NCBI RefSeq assembly: GCF_029813785.1
Contig: NZ_JARVKY010000007.1
Location: 1-64,000, forward strand
From: Streptomyces sp. DH41
GTDB taxonomy: Bacteria; Actinomycetota; Actinomycetes; Streptomycetales; Streptomycetaceae
Reading direction: 5' to 3'
Length of the DNA stretch: 64,000 nt
Below the pieces are notes generated by a model. That model was not told the origin of the DNA and made no database searches. It worked only from the letters and a program-made list of their open reading frames with translations. The position numbers and the translations under genes were made by a program. This document shows, piece by piece, positions 30,817 to 38,434 of this stretch (positions within the stretch are counted from its first letter, which is position 1; each line of letters begins with the position of its first letter).

Positions 30817-31263
30817 ATGGCCCTCGCTCTGACTGTGTGCGGAATTGTCGTCGCCCTGGTGGTGATCGGGCTCTTCGTCTTCGGTCTGCGCCGCCGGCTG
30901 ATCCAGCGATCGGGCGGCACCTTCGACTGCTCCCTGCGCTGGGACGCCCCCAAGGAGGGCGACGCCGGCGGCAAGGGCTGGTCCTACGGCGTGGCCCGCT
31001 ACAACGGCGACCGGGTCGAGTGGTATCGCGTCTTCTCGTACTCCCCCCGCCCGCGCCGCGTCCTGGAACGCTCCGCGATCGAGGTGGCCGGCCGCCGCGT
31101 CCCGGACGGCGAGGAGGAGCTGGCGCTGCTCTCGGACGCCGTCGTGCTCGCCTGTGTCCATCGGGGCACGCGGCTCGAGCTGGCGATGAGCGACGACGCG
31201 CTGACCGGGTTCCTCGCGTGGCTCGAGGCGGCCCCGCCCGGACAGCGGGTGAACGTCGCGTAG
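30817..31263 (+). CDS. DUF2550-type membrane-anchored protein
   Basis: Protein of 148 residues from ATG 30817; GAGGAGG is 9 bases upstream of it, whereas the GTG at 30811 would be only 3 bases away. One N-terminal membrane helix (ALTVCGIVVALVVIGLFVF) is followed by RRRLIQRSGGTFDCSLRW and a small beta-rich cytoplasmic domain ending in FLAWLEAAPPG. The family lies directly after atpC in many actinobacteria and has no known function. Here a strong terminator separates it from atpC, so it should have its own promoter. Confidence 0.8.
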   Translation: MALALTVCGIVVALVVIGLFVFGLRRRLIQRSGGTFDCSLRWDAPKEGDAGGKGWSYGVARYNGDRVEWYRVFSYSPRPRRVLERSAIEVAGRRVPDGEEELALLSDAVVLACVHRGTRLELAMSDDALTGFLAWLEAAPPGQRVNVA

Positions 31264-31281
31264 AGCGACGTTCAGGGCCCC

Positions 31282-31324
31282 GCTGGGTGGGGGTGCCCCC
31301 GGCAGCGGAGCTGCTGGGGGAGGG
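31282..31324. repeat. Dispersed Streptomyces GC hairpin element
   Basis: GCTGGGTGGGGGTGCCCCCGGCAG-type sequence followed by AGCGGAGCTGCTGGGGGAGGG. A related gggggcaccccc copy lies near 10069-10089. Elements of this kind recur in intergenic regions of streptomycetes; no coding potential. Confidence 0.55.
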
Positions 31325-31338
31325 TGAACGTGGCGTAA

Positions 31339-31385
31339 CCCCGTTCGCCCTCCCCCGGACGAAGCGAGGGGGAGGGCGAACGGGG
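31339..31385. terminator. 18-bp bidirectional terminator between DUF2550 gene and chitinase
   Basis: Bases 31339-31356 and 31368-31385 are exact reverse complements (18 bp, 11-base loop). The genes on both sides converge here, so it can stop both transcripts. Confidence 0.85.
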
Positions 31386-31403
31386 CTTGGAGCTTGCCGG
31401 GTA

Positions 31404-33230
31404 CTACTTCAGACCGCTGTCGATGGCGCTCACCAGCTCGCCGTTCGCGGTGTCACCGCTGAACTCCCAGAAGAAGGCACCGCCCAGGCCCTGCTGCTCG
31501 GCCCAGTCCATCTTCGACGTGATGGTCGCGGGGGTGTCGTAGGACCACCAGTTCGTGCCGCAGTGCGCGTACGCCGTGCCGGCGACGGTGCCGGTGGCCG
31601 GGCAGCTGTTCTTGAGGACCTTGTAGTCCTCGATGCCCGTCTCGTACGTTCCCGCCGCCGGGCCGGTGGCCGTGCCGCCGGGCGCCGACTGGGTGACGCC
31701 GGTCCAGCCGCGGCCGTAGAAGCCGATGCCGAGGAGCAGCTTGTCGGCCGGCACGCCCTTCGCCTTGAACTTCGCGATCGCCTCGGCGGAGTTGAAGCCC
31801 TGCTGCGGGATGCCGTCGTACGAGGTCAGCGGCGAGTGCGGAGCGGTGGGGCCGTTCTTCGCCCAGGCGCCGAAGAAGTCGTACGTCATCACGTTGTACC
31901 AGTCGATGTACTGCGCGGCGGTGCCGTAGTCGGCCGCGTCGATCTTGCCGCCGTCGGTCGCGTCGGCGGTGGTGGCGGCGGTGACCAGGTCGTCGCCGAA
32001 CTCGGCGCGCATGGCCTTCATCATGTTGCTGAAGGCGTTCGGGGCGCTGGTCTCGTCACAGCTGAGACCGCAGGCGTTCGGGTACTCCCAGTCCAGGTCG
32101 ATGCCGTCGAAGACGTCGGCCCAGCGCGGGTCCTCGACCAGGTCGTGGCAGGACTTCGCGAAGGCTGCCGGGTTCTTCACCGCGTCGGGGAAGCCGCCGG
32201 ACCAGGTCCAGCCGCCGAAGGACCAGATGACCTTGATGTGCGGGTACTCGGCCTTCAGCTTGCGCAGCTGGTTGAAGTTGCCGCGCAGCGGCTGGTCCCA
32301 GGTGTCGGCGACGCCGTCGACGGACTGCTCGGCGGTGTACGCCTTGTCGTAGTCGGCGTAGGCGTCACCGATGGTGCACTTGCCGCCCTGGACGTTGCCG
32401 AAGGCGTAGTTGATGTGCGTGATCTTCTCGGCGGAGCCGGAGGTGACCAGGTTCTTCACGTGGTAGTTGCGCCCGTAGACGCCCCAGTTGGTGAAGTAGC
32501 CCAGCTTGACCTCCTCGCCGCCGCCCGGGTTGCCGCCGCCGTCGCCGCCGGTGGTGGTGACCTTCACCGCGCCGCTGACCGGGCCGGTCTGGTCGGCGGT
32601 GTCCCGGGCCTGGACGGTGTAGGAGTAGTCGGTGCCCTTGGTAAGGCCGTTGTCCGTGTAGGAGGTGCCGGTCACGGTGGCGACCTTGGCGCCGTCGCGC
32701 AGGACGTCGTAGTTCTTGACGCCCTTGTCGTCGGTCGCCGCCGACCAGGACAGCTTCGCCGAGGTGTCGGTGACGCCCGAGGCGGTGGGCGTGCCCGGGG
32801 CGGAGGGGGCCTCGTCGCCGGGGACGGACGTGCCGTCGCAGCTGCCGCCGTTGAGCTTGCAGTTGGACGGGGAGCCGGGGCCGCTGCCGTTGAAGCCGAA
32901 GGTGACGGTCGCCCCGGGGGCGAGGGTGCCGTTCCAGCCGACGTTCTTGGCACTCCAGTGGTCACCGGAGTTGGTGACCGTGGCGTCCCAGGCGGAGGTG
33001 ACCTTGGTGCCGGAGGGGAAGTCCCACTCGACGTTCCAGGAGCTGATCGTCGTGGTGCCGGTGTTCTTCACCGTCCACTTGCCGCCGAAGCCGTTGCCCC
33101 AGTCCGAGGTCTTGGCGAAGGTGGCTGTCGCGCTCGTGGCCGCCTGTGCCGGACTCGCCAGTCCGACCAGCCCGGCCATGGGCAGCGCCAGGGTGGCGGC
33201 GAGTGCCGCGGCTCTGTGTCTGAAGCGCAT
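31404..33230 (-). CDS. chiC: Secreted GH18 chitinase with CBM2 and FnIII domains
   Basis: Protein of 608 residues on the minus strand from ATG 33230 with AAGGAGG upstream. Order: Sec signal peptide (about 1-31, ending SPAQAA); a family-2 carbohydrate-binding module (about 32-135, SDWGNGFGGKWTVKN and NCKLNGGSCDG); a FnIII domain (about 148-230); and a GH18 catalytic barrel (about 245-608) with the catalytic DxxDxDxE in FDGIDLDWEYP near residue 375. It cleaves chitin to chitooligosaccharides outside the cell. The upstream promoter has the direct repeats typical of Streptomyces chitinase genes. From memory the layout matches ChiC of S. coelicolor/lividans. Confidence 0.95.
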   Translation of the reverse strand: MRFRHRAAALAATLALPMAGLVGLASPAQAATSATATFAKTSDWGNGFGGKWTVKNTGTTTISSWNVEWDFPSGTKVTSAWDATVTNSGDHWSAKNVGWNGTLAPGATVTFGFNGSGPGSPSNCKLNGGSCDGTSVPGDEAPSAPGTPTASGVTDTSAKLSWSAATDDKGVKNYDVLRDGAKVATVTGTSYTDNGLTKGTDYSYTVQARDTADQTGPVSGAVKVTTTGGDGGGNPGGGEEVKLGYFTNWGVYGRNYHVKNLVTSGSAEKITHINYAFGNVQGGKCTIGDAYADYDKAYTAEQSVDGVADTWDQPLRGNFNQLRKLKAEYPHIKVIWSFGGWTWSGGFPDAVKNPAAFAKSCHDLVEDPRWADVFDGIDLDWEYPNACGLSCDETSAPNAFSNMMKAMRAEFGDDLVTAATTADATDGGKIDAADYGTAAQYIDWYNVMTYDFFGAWAKNGPTAPHSPLTSYDGIPQQGFNSAEAIAKFKAKGVPADKLLLGIGFYGRGWTGVTQSAPGGTATGPAAGTYETGIEDYKVLKNSCPATGTVAGTAYAHCGTNWWSYDTPATITSKMDWAEQQGLGGAFFWEFSGDTANGELVSAIDSGLK

Positions 33231-33295
33231 GAAGCGCCTCCTTATGGGGAGTTGTTGTTGTGGGCATGACTGAGCCTCATGCCCGCAGTGCCGCG

Positions 33296-33337
33296 AGAAT
33301 AGAAAGGTCTGGACCATAGGTCAATAGGTCTGGACCA
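33296..33337 (-). promoter_or_regulatory. Chitinase promoter with two 12-bp direct repeats
   Basis: On the minus strand, TTGACC (33324-33319) and TATTCT (33301-33296) are spaced by exactly 17 bp. The -35 box sits between two exact copies of TGGTCCAGACCT (33337-33326 and 33316-33305), a 21-bp period. This repeat is the known signature of Streptomyces chitinase promoters, linked to chitin induction and glucose repression, and is close to the DasR-site consensus. Confidence 0.85.
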
Positions 33338-33381
33338 CTGTTCCGGCGCGGGTCCCCCTCCGGCGGTCTCCGGGAACGGCG

Positions 33382-33417
33382 AAGCGGCCCCCGGGCGTTG
33401 ATGCCTGGGAGCCGCTT
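33382..33417 (-). terminator. Terminator of the first small secreted protein gene
   Basis: AAGCGGC (33382-33388) pairs with GCCGCTT (33411-33417), with further inner pairing after one mismatch. It lies about 100 bases past the stop of the minus-strand gene at 33513. Confidence 0.6.
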
Positions 33418-33512
33418 GACCTGCGATCAGTGAGTACCGGGTCGACCGGGGCGCCTGTCGGTGCCGCGGTCAGGTGGGGCCGTCGGTGGGGACGGCCTGC
33501 CCGGTAGCCGAC

Positions 33513-33830
33513 TCAGCGGTACTCGTGGTGCCGGTCCTCCGACGCGTCCTCGTCCGCGAGGAAGAAGTTGGCCTTGGCGCTGTTGTCGTCCTCGTCGACG
33601 ACGGTCACCTCGGTCTCCTTCTCCTCCTTGTTGTTCTCGGAGCAGTCGATGTTGTTGTTGGCCGACGACAGGATCGGGATGTCGATCACTTCGAGCGGCA
33701 GGCAGCTGAGGACCTGCGAGTTGTTCTCGAACTTCGCGGTGTCGTCGTCGGCGGCCGCGGCCGTGCCGGCGGCACCGCCGGCCATGACCAGCGCGGTGAC
33801 GGTGCAGGCGATCGCCTTCTTGAGAGCCAT
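33513..33830 (-). CDS. Small secreted protein, paralog 1 (rodlin-like?)
   Basis: Protein of 105 residues from ATG 33830 with AGGAGGAAATCCGC upstream. A signal peptide (MALKKAIACTVTALVMAGG..., cleavage near AAAA-DDD) precedes a short mature protein with the core ENNSQVLSC and EVIDIPILSS, then IDCSENN, and an acidic tail rich in Glu, Asp and Asn. Two cysteines about 20 residues apart could form a disulfide. Two relatives lie nearby at 34015-34248 and 34607-34891. The spacing ILSS...C.EN loosely recalls rodlins, the spore-surface proteins, but I cannot confirm the family. Confidence 0.75.
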   Translation of the reverse strand: MALKKAIACTVTALVMAGGAAGTAAAADDDTAKFENNSQVLSCLPLEVIDIPILSSANNNIDCSENNKEEKETEVTVVDEDDNSAKANFFLADEDASEDRHHEYR

Positions 33831-33847
33831 GCGGATTTCCTCCTGAG
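33702..33847 (-). repeat. 146-bp inverted repeat, copy 1
   Basis: Covers the ribosome site, signal peptide and first mature residues of paralog 1. It matches 34590-34735 in opposite orientation with about three mismatches by eye, a recent duplication or gene conversion. Confidence 0.85.
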
Positions 33848-34014
33848 GGGGTCTTTCGAACTAGAGGCAGGCGAATCTGTTGAGGGCATCGCCCGCGCTC
33901 GGCGGTGACCGCGTCCAGCGGCGCCAATCCGTACTCCGGCAGCACTTTCCGAACGCGACTACCCAATGAACGAAGCCGCGGACCGGCGGGTGTTGCTCCG
34001 ACGGAGTGAAGCCG

Positions 34015-34248
34015 TTATTCGTGGGTCCGGGACGTGGTCGACGTTTCCTCATGATGATCGGAACAGTCGATCGTAGTGCCCGAAACCGATGCGATCGGAA
34101 GGTCGAGGACTTCGATGTTCACGCAGGAGAGGATCTGGGTGTTGTTCACGAACCTCGCGTCTTCTTCTCCCGCGTGAGCGGTTCCGGCCTGCAGGGCTGC
34201 CAGGGGCACCGCGCACAGCGAGAGAACGGCCAGACGAGTGCTCAACAT
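34015..34248 (-). CDS. Small secreted protein, paralog 2 (divergent)
   Basis: Protein of 77 residues from ATG 34248; AGGA about 11 bases upstream and GAGGA next to the start are possible ribosome sites. A signal peptide (LAVLSLCAVPLAALQAGTAHAG) is followed by VNNTQILSC, IEVLDLPIAS and IDCSDHHEE. It keeps the two cysteines and the core pattern of its neighbours but has a different signal peptide and lacks the long acidic tail. The shared core with only moderate identity makes it an older relative lying between the two near-identical copies. Confidence 0.7.
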   Translation of the reverse strand: MLSTRLAVLSLCAVPLAALQAGTAHAGEEDARFVNNTQILSCVNIEVLDLPIASVSGTTIDCSDHHEETSTTSRTHE

Positions 34249-34606
34249 TCCTCGGGTCCTGTCTGAGTCGGGAACGGGGTCTGTGGCACCTGCGCAGGAC
34301 GAGAAGTCCTCATCGGTCGCAGTTGCCCGCGGCCGAACAATACTGAGCGTGCAGGCGAAGGCAAAGAAATGCGAGACCTGGTAGCCCGTTGGCGCGGACG
34401 GAAGGTCGCGTCCGGCGCCCGCGGCCCGCAATTCACTCCGTTGGAGCAGAACTCGCGGGGTATGGATTCGTTGCATTGATAGCCGAACGGAAACGCAGTC
34501 AAGTCCGGCTGTGAACGTCCGAGTCCGGCGCACCCCGCCGATTGTGTGAAGCCCATCCGGGCGCACGCCTTCGGTGATCACACACCCCACTCAGGAGGAA
34601 ATCCGC
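34249..34606. other. Divergent upstream region between paralogs 2 and 3
   Basis: About 358 bases without a convincing gene. A small AGGAC/GTCCT hairpin lies near 34296-34310. It should contain the promoters of the two divergent secreted-protein genes, but no clear hexamers are visible. Confidence 0.4.
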
Positions 34607-34735
34607 ATGGCTCTCAAGAAGGCGCTCGCCTGCACCGTCACCGCGCTGGTCATGGCCGGCGGTGCCGCCGGCACGGCCGCTGCCGCCGACGACGACACCT
34701 CGAAGTTCGAGAACAACTCGCAGGTCCTCAGCTGC
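34590..34735 (+). repeat. 146-bp inverted repeat, copy 2
   Basis: Opposite-strand partner of 33702-33847, spanning the 17-base leader CTCAGGAGGAAATCCGC and the first 129 bases of paralog 3. The two copies flank paralog 2. Confidence 0.85.
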
Positions 34736-34891
34736 GACGTCGTCGAGGTCATCGACATCCCGATCCTCTCGGCCGCCAACAACAACATCGACTGCTCCGA
34801 CAACAACAAGGAGGAGGAGGAGAAGGAGCTCACCATCGTCGACGAGAGCGACAACAGCGCCGAGGCCGCCTTCTTCGTCAAGAAGGACTAG
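34607..34891 (+). CDS. Small secreted protein, paralog 3 (rodlin-like?)
   Basis: Protein of 94 residues from ATG 34607, with the same ribosome site as paralog 1. The signal peptide is identical to paralog 1 except for one residue (Leu for Ile). The mature part has ENNSQVLSC, EVIDIPILSA, NNNIDCSDNN, then KEEEEKELTIVDE and a short C-terminus ending FFVKKD. After the second-cysteine region it diverges from paralog 1 while keeping an acidic composition. Exported, small and possibly disulfide-linked: consistent with a surface or aerial-hypha protein, but function is unknown. Confidence 0.75.
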   Translation: MALKKALACTVTALVMAGGAAGTAAAADDDTSKFENNSQVLSCDVVEVIDIPILSAANNNIDCSDNNKEEEEKELTIVDESDNSAEAAFFVKKD

Positions 34892-34976
34892 TACCACTGA
34901 CCGGTGGCCGGGCGAGCCGTCGCTGACAGCTTTCCCGGCCCGGCCCAGAGGCGACTGGTTGCTTGCCTTTACCAGC

Positions 34977-35009
34977 GGCCCCCGTTTCACTTCGGGGGCC
35001 ACTTTCTTG
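34977..35009. terminator. Terminator after paralog 3
   Basis: GGCCCCCG (34977-34984) pairs with CGGGGGCC (34993-35000), followed by actttctt. The genes on both sides converge, so it may also stop the response-regulator transcript from the right. Confidence 0.7.
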
Positions 35010-35082
35010 TGCCCGGGGCCAGGCGGGAGACCGGTGTGCGCCGGGGCCCGCCGGACCCCGCGGGGGCCGGGGCCCGCGGGAT

Positions 35083-35724
35083 CTAGACGCGCAACTCCTG
35101 GGCCAGCACCGCCGCTTGTACGCGGCTGCGCAGTCCCAGCTTCCCCAGCAGCCGGCTGACGTGCGTCTTCACCGTGGCCTCGGCCATGTTCAGCCGCTCG
35201 GCGATCGCCGCGTTGGACAGGCCCTCGCCGAGGCAGGACAGGACCTCACGCTCGCGCCGGGTCAGGTCCGCCAGCACCGCCGGATCGGCGGCCGGTTCCC
35301 GGACCGGCTTCGCGGCGAACTCGGCGATCAGACGCCGGGTGACGGCCGGAGCGACGATCCCCTCACCGCTCGCCACCGTGCGCACGGCCGCCAGCAGGTC
35401 CTTCGCCTCCGTGTTCTTCAGCAGGAAGCCGGCGGCCCCCGCCCGCAGCGCCCCGAACACGTACTCGTCCAGGTCGAAGGTGGTCAGCACCAGCACGTCG
35501 GCGAGCTGCTCGGCGACCACCAGCCGGGTCGCCGACACCCCGTCCAGACGTGGCATCTGTACGTCCATCAGCACCAGGTCGGGCCGCAGTTCCCGGGCGA
35601 GCGCCACCGCCTGCTCGCCGTCCGCGGCCTCCCCGACCACCTCGATGTCCGGTGCGCTGCCCAGGATCAGCACCAGTCCCGCGCGGACGGCGGACTGGTC
35701 CTCGGCGACCAGGACGCGGATCAT
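35083..35724 (-). CDS. NarL/LuxR-family response regulator
   Basis: Protein of 213 residues from ATG 35724. Receiver domain with VLVAEDQSAVR (acidic pocket), phosphoacceptor Asp near residue 54 in LVLMDVQMPRLDG, Thr in VLTTFDLDEYV and Lys in FLLKNTEAKDLL. The C-terminal LuxR helix-turn-helix reads LTRREREVLSCLGEGLSNAAIA. Its start overlaps the stop of the upstream sensor kinase gene (ATGA), so the two form a classic co-translated pair. Target genes are unknown. Confidence 0.93.
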   Translation of the reverse strand: MIRVLVAEDQSAVRAGLVLILGSAPDIEVVGEAADGEQAVALARELRPDLVLMDVQMPRLDGVSATRLVVAEQLADVLVLTTFDLDEYVFGALRAGAAGFLLKNTEAKDLLAAVRTVASGEGIVAPAVTRRLIAEFAAKPVREPAADPAVLADLTRREREVLSCLGEGLSNAAIAERLNMAEATVKTHVSRLLGKLGLRSRVQAAVLAQELRV

Positions 35725-36917
35725 GGCAGGTCTCCTTCGGTCAGGGGCAGGGCGGCGCGTACGCACCAGATCTTGCCGCCCGCCGACTCGGGGTCCGCCA
35801 CCGGCCCGGCCTCGAACGTGCCGTGCAGCAGCGCGGCCCGTTCCCGCATGCCGACCAGACCGGCTCCGGAACCGGGCGCGCGGGGCGCCTCCCGCTCGCC
35901 GTACGGACTGGTCACCCGGACACACAGGACGTCGTCGCGCCGGGCGAGCCCGACCCGTACCGTTCCCCGCGAGGCGTGCTTGAGCGCGTTGGTGAGCGAC
36001 TCCTGCACGATCCGGTACGCGGCCAGCTCGACCGGCGCCGGCAGCCCCTCGCCGGACACGGTCTCCAGGACGACGTCCAGTCCGTTGGCGCGGGCGCCGC
36101 CCACCAGCGCGTCCAGGCCGTCGAGCGTGGGGGCGGCGGCCGGCTCCCTGTCCCCGACGTCGTCCCGCAGGATGCCGATCAGGCGTCGCATCTCGGCCAG
36201 CCCCTCGACACTGTTCTCGCGGATCACACCGAGCGCCTGCCGGGTCGTCGCCGGATCGTCCAAGGAGAGCGCGGCCGTGGAGTGGATGGCGATCGCGGAG
36301 AGGTGGTTGGCGACCATGTCGTGCAACTCGCGCGCCATCCGCGAGCGTTCCGCGGTCACCGCCTGGACCCGGTCCATCTCGGCCAGCAGCGCGGTCTGCT
36401 CGGCCCGCAGCAGCGCGGCGTCGGCGGCCTCGCGGTGGCTGCGCACGATCAGCCCCGTCGAGGCGGGCGCGAAGGCCACGAAGGCGACGGCGACCCCGAT
36501 GAGCAGCACCTCGGGCACCCGCCACACGGCGAACGGCACCAGCGTCGCGGCCACGGTGAGCAGCCCGGTGATCCACGGGACGCGGCGGGCGAAGGCCGGC
36601 GGACCGTACAGGACGGCGGCGTACATCACGTCGGTGTACATGATCACCGTGACCAGGCTGCCCTGCGTGAGCGTGTCCGCGATCAGCGCGGCGGTGCCGA
36701 TGAGCAGCCCGGTGCGCGGCGCGGCGCGGCGGACCAGCTCGCAGCCGGCCATGACGGCGAGCGGGACCAGCAGCGGCCAGCGGCCGTCGAACAGTACGAC
36801 CGGCTCTCCGGCGGGCCGTACGCCCAGACCGATGCCCCACAGCAGCAGTCCGCCCAGCAGACCCGCCGACGCGGCGTACACGTCGAAGCGGTGCGGGCGG
36901 GGGAGTCGTACGGCCAT
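35721..36917 (-). CDS. NarL-partner sensor histidine kinase (HisKA_3 type)
   Basis: Protein of 398 residues from ATG 36917 (a start 63 bases upstream is possible; no strong ribosome site is seen for either). Five or six membrane helices fill the N-terminal ~155 residues, without a large extracellular sensor domain. The phospho-histidine is in ARELHDMVANHLSAI near residue 197. The ATPase part has YRIVQESLTNALKHA and GAGLVGMRERA. Phosphorylates the response regulator encoded downstream with a 4-base overlap. Confidence 0.93.
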   Translation of the reverse strand: MAVRLPRPHRFDVYAASAGLLGGLLLWGIGLGVRPAGEPVVLFDGRWPLLVPLAVMAGCELVRRAAPRTGLLIGTAALIADTLTQGSLVTVIMYTDVMYAAVLYGPPAFARRVPWITGLLTVAATLVPFAVWRVPEVLLIGVAVAFVAFAPASTGLIVRSHREAADAALLRAEQTALLAEMDRVQAVTAERSRMARELHDMVANHLSAIAIHSTAALSLDDPATTRQALGVIRENSVEGLAEMRRLIGILRDDVGDREPAAAPTLDGLDALVGGARANGLDVVLETVSGEGLPAPVELAAYRIVQESLTNALKHASRGTVRVGLARRDDVLCVRVTSPYGEREAPRAPGSGAGLVGMRERAALLHGTFEAGPVADPESAGGKIWCVRAALPLTEGDLP

Positions 36918-37069
36918 GCCACCATCCAACACGGCCCGGGTTCCGCGCGCCTGATCCCGGGGGACGGTCCCGCACTGCATCCTTCGATGTACCGGAGGTT
37001 CGTCACCGGCGACGACGAACGCGGCGGATTCCCACGGGAGCCTGGAAGGGTGAACGAAGGGAGTACGTC

Positions 37070-37657
37070 ATGGTCGTCGCGTTGATCATCGCCTGCGAGG
37101 TCGGCTTCTGGGTGCTGCTGGCGCTCGGACTGGCCGCCCGCTACCTGCTGAAGTGGCGCCGCACCAGCGTGTTCCTGCTGCTGTGCGAGCCCGTCCTGGA
37201 ACTGGTGCTGTTCGCCGTGACGGCGATCGACCTGAGGAACGGCGCCGAGCCGGGCTGGGAGCACGGCCTGGCGGCGCTGTACATCGGCTACACGGTCGCG
37301 TACGGCCACTACACGATCCGCTGGCTCGACGGCCACGCCGCCCACCGCCTGGCCGGCGGCCCGCCACCGCCGAAGGCCCCGCGCTACGGCAAGGCCCGGG
37401 CCCGGCACGAAGGCCGTCTGTTCGCGCGCACGCTGCTGGGCGCGGCCGTGGCGCTCGCGCTGCTCCAGGGCGCGGTCTGGTACGTCGGTGACGGAGACGT
37501 GTCGTCCCTGCGGGCCTTCCAGTGGGTGGCCATCAGGGTCGCCGCGATCCACGGCCTGGTGGCGCTCGGTTACCTGATCTGGCCGAAGAAGGACCCGGCC
37601 GGGACGGCTGCGGCCACGCCGGAGGCGGCGAAGGAGAAGGAGGGCGCGCGCCGATGA
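37070..37657 (+). CDS. Four-helix membrane protein of unknown function
   Basis: Protein of 195 residues with GAAGGGAG before ATG 37070. Hydrophobic segments at about 2-24, 32-52, 65-85 and 117-138, then a helix near 150-168 and a Lys/Glu/Ala-rich tail. Its stop overlaps the start of a 64-residue membrane protein (ATGA). It is divergent from the sensor kinase gene, and shared regulation with that two-component system is possible but unproven. I do not recognise a named family. Confidence 0.75.
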   Translation: MVVALIIACEVGFWVLLALGLAARYLLKWRRTSVFLLLCEPVLELVLFAVTAIDLRNGAEPGWEHGLAALYIGYTVAYGHYTIRWLDGHAAHRLAGGPPPPKAPRYGKARARHEGRLFARTLLGAAVALALLQGAVWYVGDGDVSSLRAFQWVAIRVAAIHGLVALGYLIWPKKDPAGTAAATPEAAKEKEGARR

Positions 37658-37848
37658 GGGGCCTGGCGGAACGTTCGCTGTGGGAGGGCGGGGCCACCTT
37701 CGTGGCCGGCCTCGCCCTCTGGCTGTTCGCGGGTGACGTGGACGTCCCCGTCGTCGACCTGATGAAGGTCGGCATCGTGATGATGTGCGTCGGCGGCGCG
37801 CAGACCGGGTGGGGCCTGTTCCGGTCGGCGCGCCGCGGGCACGGCTAG
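37654..37848 (+). CDS. 64-residue membrane protein
   Basis: Small protein starting in a 4-base overlap with the previous gene, with AAGGAGAAGGAGGG upstream. Two hydrophobic segments (GGATFVAGLALWLFAG and MKVGIVMMCVGGAQTGWGLF). Likely acts with its coupled partner. Its TAG is directly followed by the reverse-strand stop of the convergent gene, in CTAGCTA. Confidence 0.7.
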   Translation: MRGLAERSLWEGGATFVAGLALWLFAGDVDVPVVDLMKVGIVMMCVGGAQTGWGLFRSARRGHG

Positions 37849-38421
37849 CTAGCGCTCCCCGCCCGGCACCCACAGCACGTCGCCGACCTCCTTGTTGGCC
37901 ACGCGGGCCAGGATGAAGAGCAGGTCGGAGAGGCGGTTCAGGTAGGTCGCGGTGAGCGGGTTCATCGACTCGCCGTGGACCTCCAGCGCCGCCCACGTCG
38001 AGCGCTCGGCCCGCCGGACCACCGTGCACGCCTGGTGCAGCAGGGCCGCGCCGGGTGTGCCGCCGGGCAGGATGAAGGAGCGGAGCTTCTCCACCTCGGT
38101 CAGGAAGCGGTCGCAGTCCGCCTCCAGCTTGTCGACGTAGAACTGCTCGACCCGCAGGGGCGGGAACTCGGGCTTCTCCACCACCGGTGTCGACAGGTCG
38201 GCGCCCACGTCGAACAGGTCGTTCTGGACGCGGACGAGGACCTTGACGACCTCCTCGTGGAGGCCGCCCAGGGCGATCGCCGTGCCGATCACCGCGTTGG
38301 CCTCGTTGGCGTCCGCGTACGCGGAGATGCGCAGGTCGGTCTTGGGGACCCGGCTCATGTCCCCGAGGGCGGTGGTGCCCTGGTCGCCGGTCCGGGTGTA
38401 GATGCGCGTCAGGTTGACCAT
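37849..38421 (-). CDS. PduO-type cob(I)alamin adenosyltransferase
   Basis: Protein of 190 residues from ATG 38421. It transfers the adenosyl group of ATP to cob(I)alamin to make coenzyme B12. Motifs: RIYTRTGDQGTTALGDMSR near the N-terminus (ATP-binding), DLRISAYADANEANA, FILPGG, ARxVCRRAER-like TVVRRAERS, and NRLSDLLFILAR at the C-terminus. The start has no Shine-Dalgarno sequence but TACGCT lies six bases upstream, so the message may be leaderless. It would supply cofactor for methylmalonyl-CoA mutase, whose helpers (epimerase, MeaB) lie at 58-60.8 kb. Confidence 0.93.
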   Translation of the reverse strand: MVNLTRIYTRTGDQGTTALGDMSRVPKTDLRISAYADANEANAVIGTAIALGGLHEEVVKVLVRVQNDLFDVGADLSTPVVEKPEFPPLRVEQFYVDKLEADCDRFLTEVEKLRSFILPGGTPGAALLHQACTVVRRAERSTWAALEVHGESMNPLTATYLNRLSDLLFILARVANKEVGDVLWVPGGER

Positions 38422-38434
38422 GGGGTCAGCGTAG

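Noticed and set aside
30771..33269. 832-codon plus-strand frame over the chitinase
   Set aside because: It is the complement of chiC and crosses a strong bidirectional terminator; no family features.
34015..34590. 191-codon minus-strand frame giving paralog 2 a long N-terminus
   Set aside because: The extra N-terminus has no ribosome site and would bury the signal peptide; ATG 34248 is a better start.
33513..34891. Calling the three small secreted proteins chaplins
   Set aside because: They lack the chaplin domain pattern and its Gly-Asn repeats. The rodlin resemblance is also only partial, so the name is left open.
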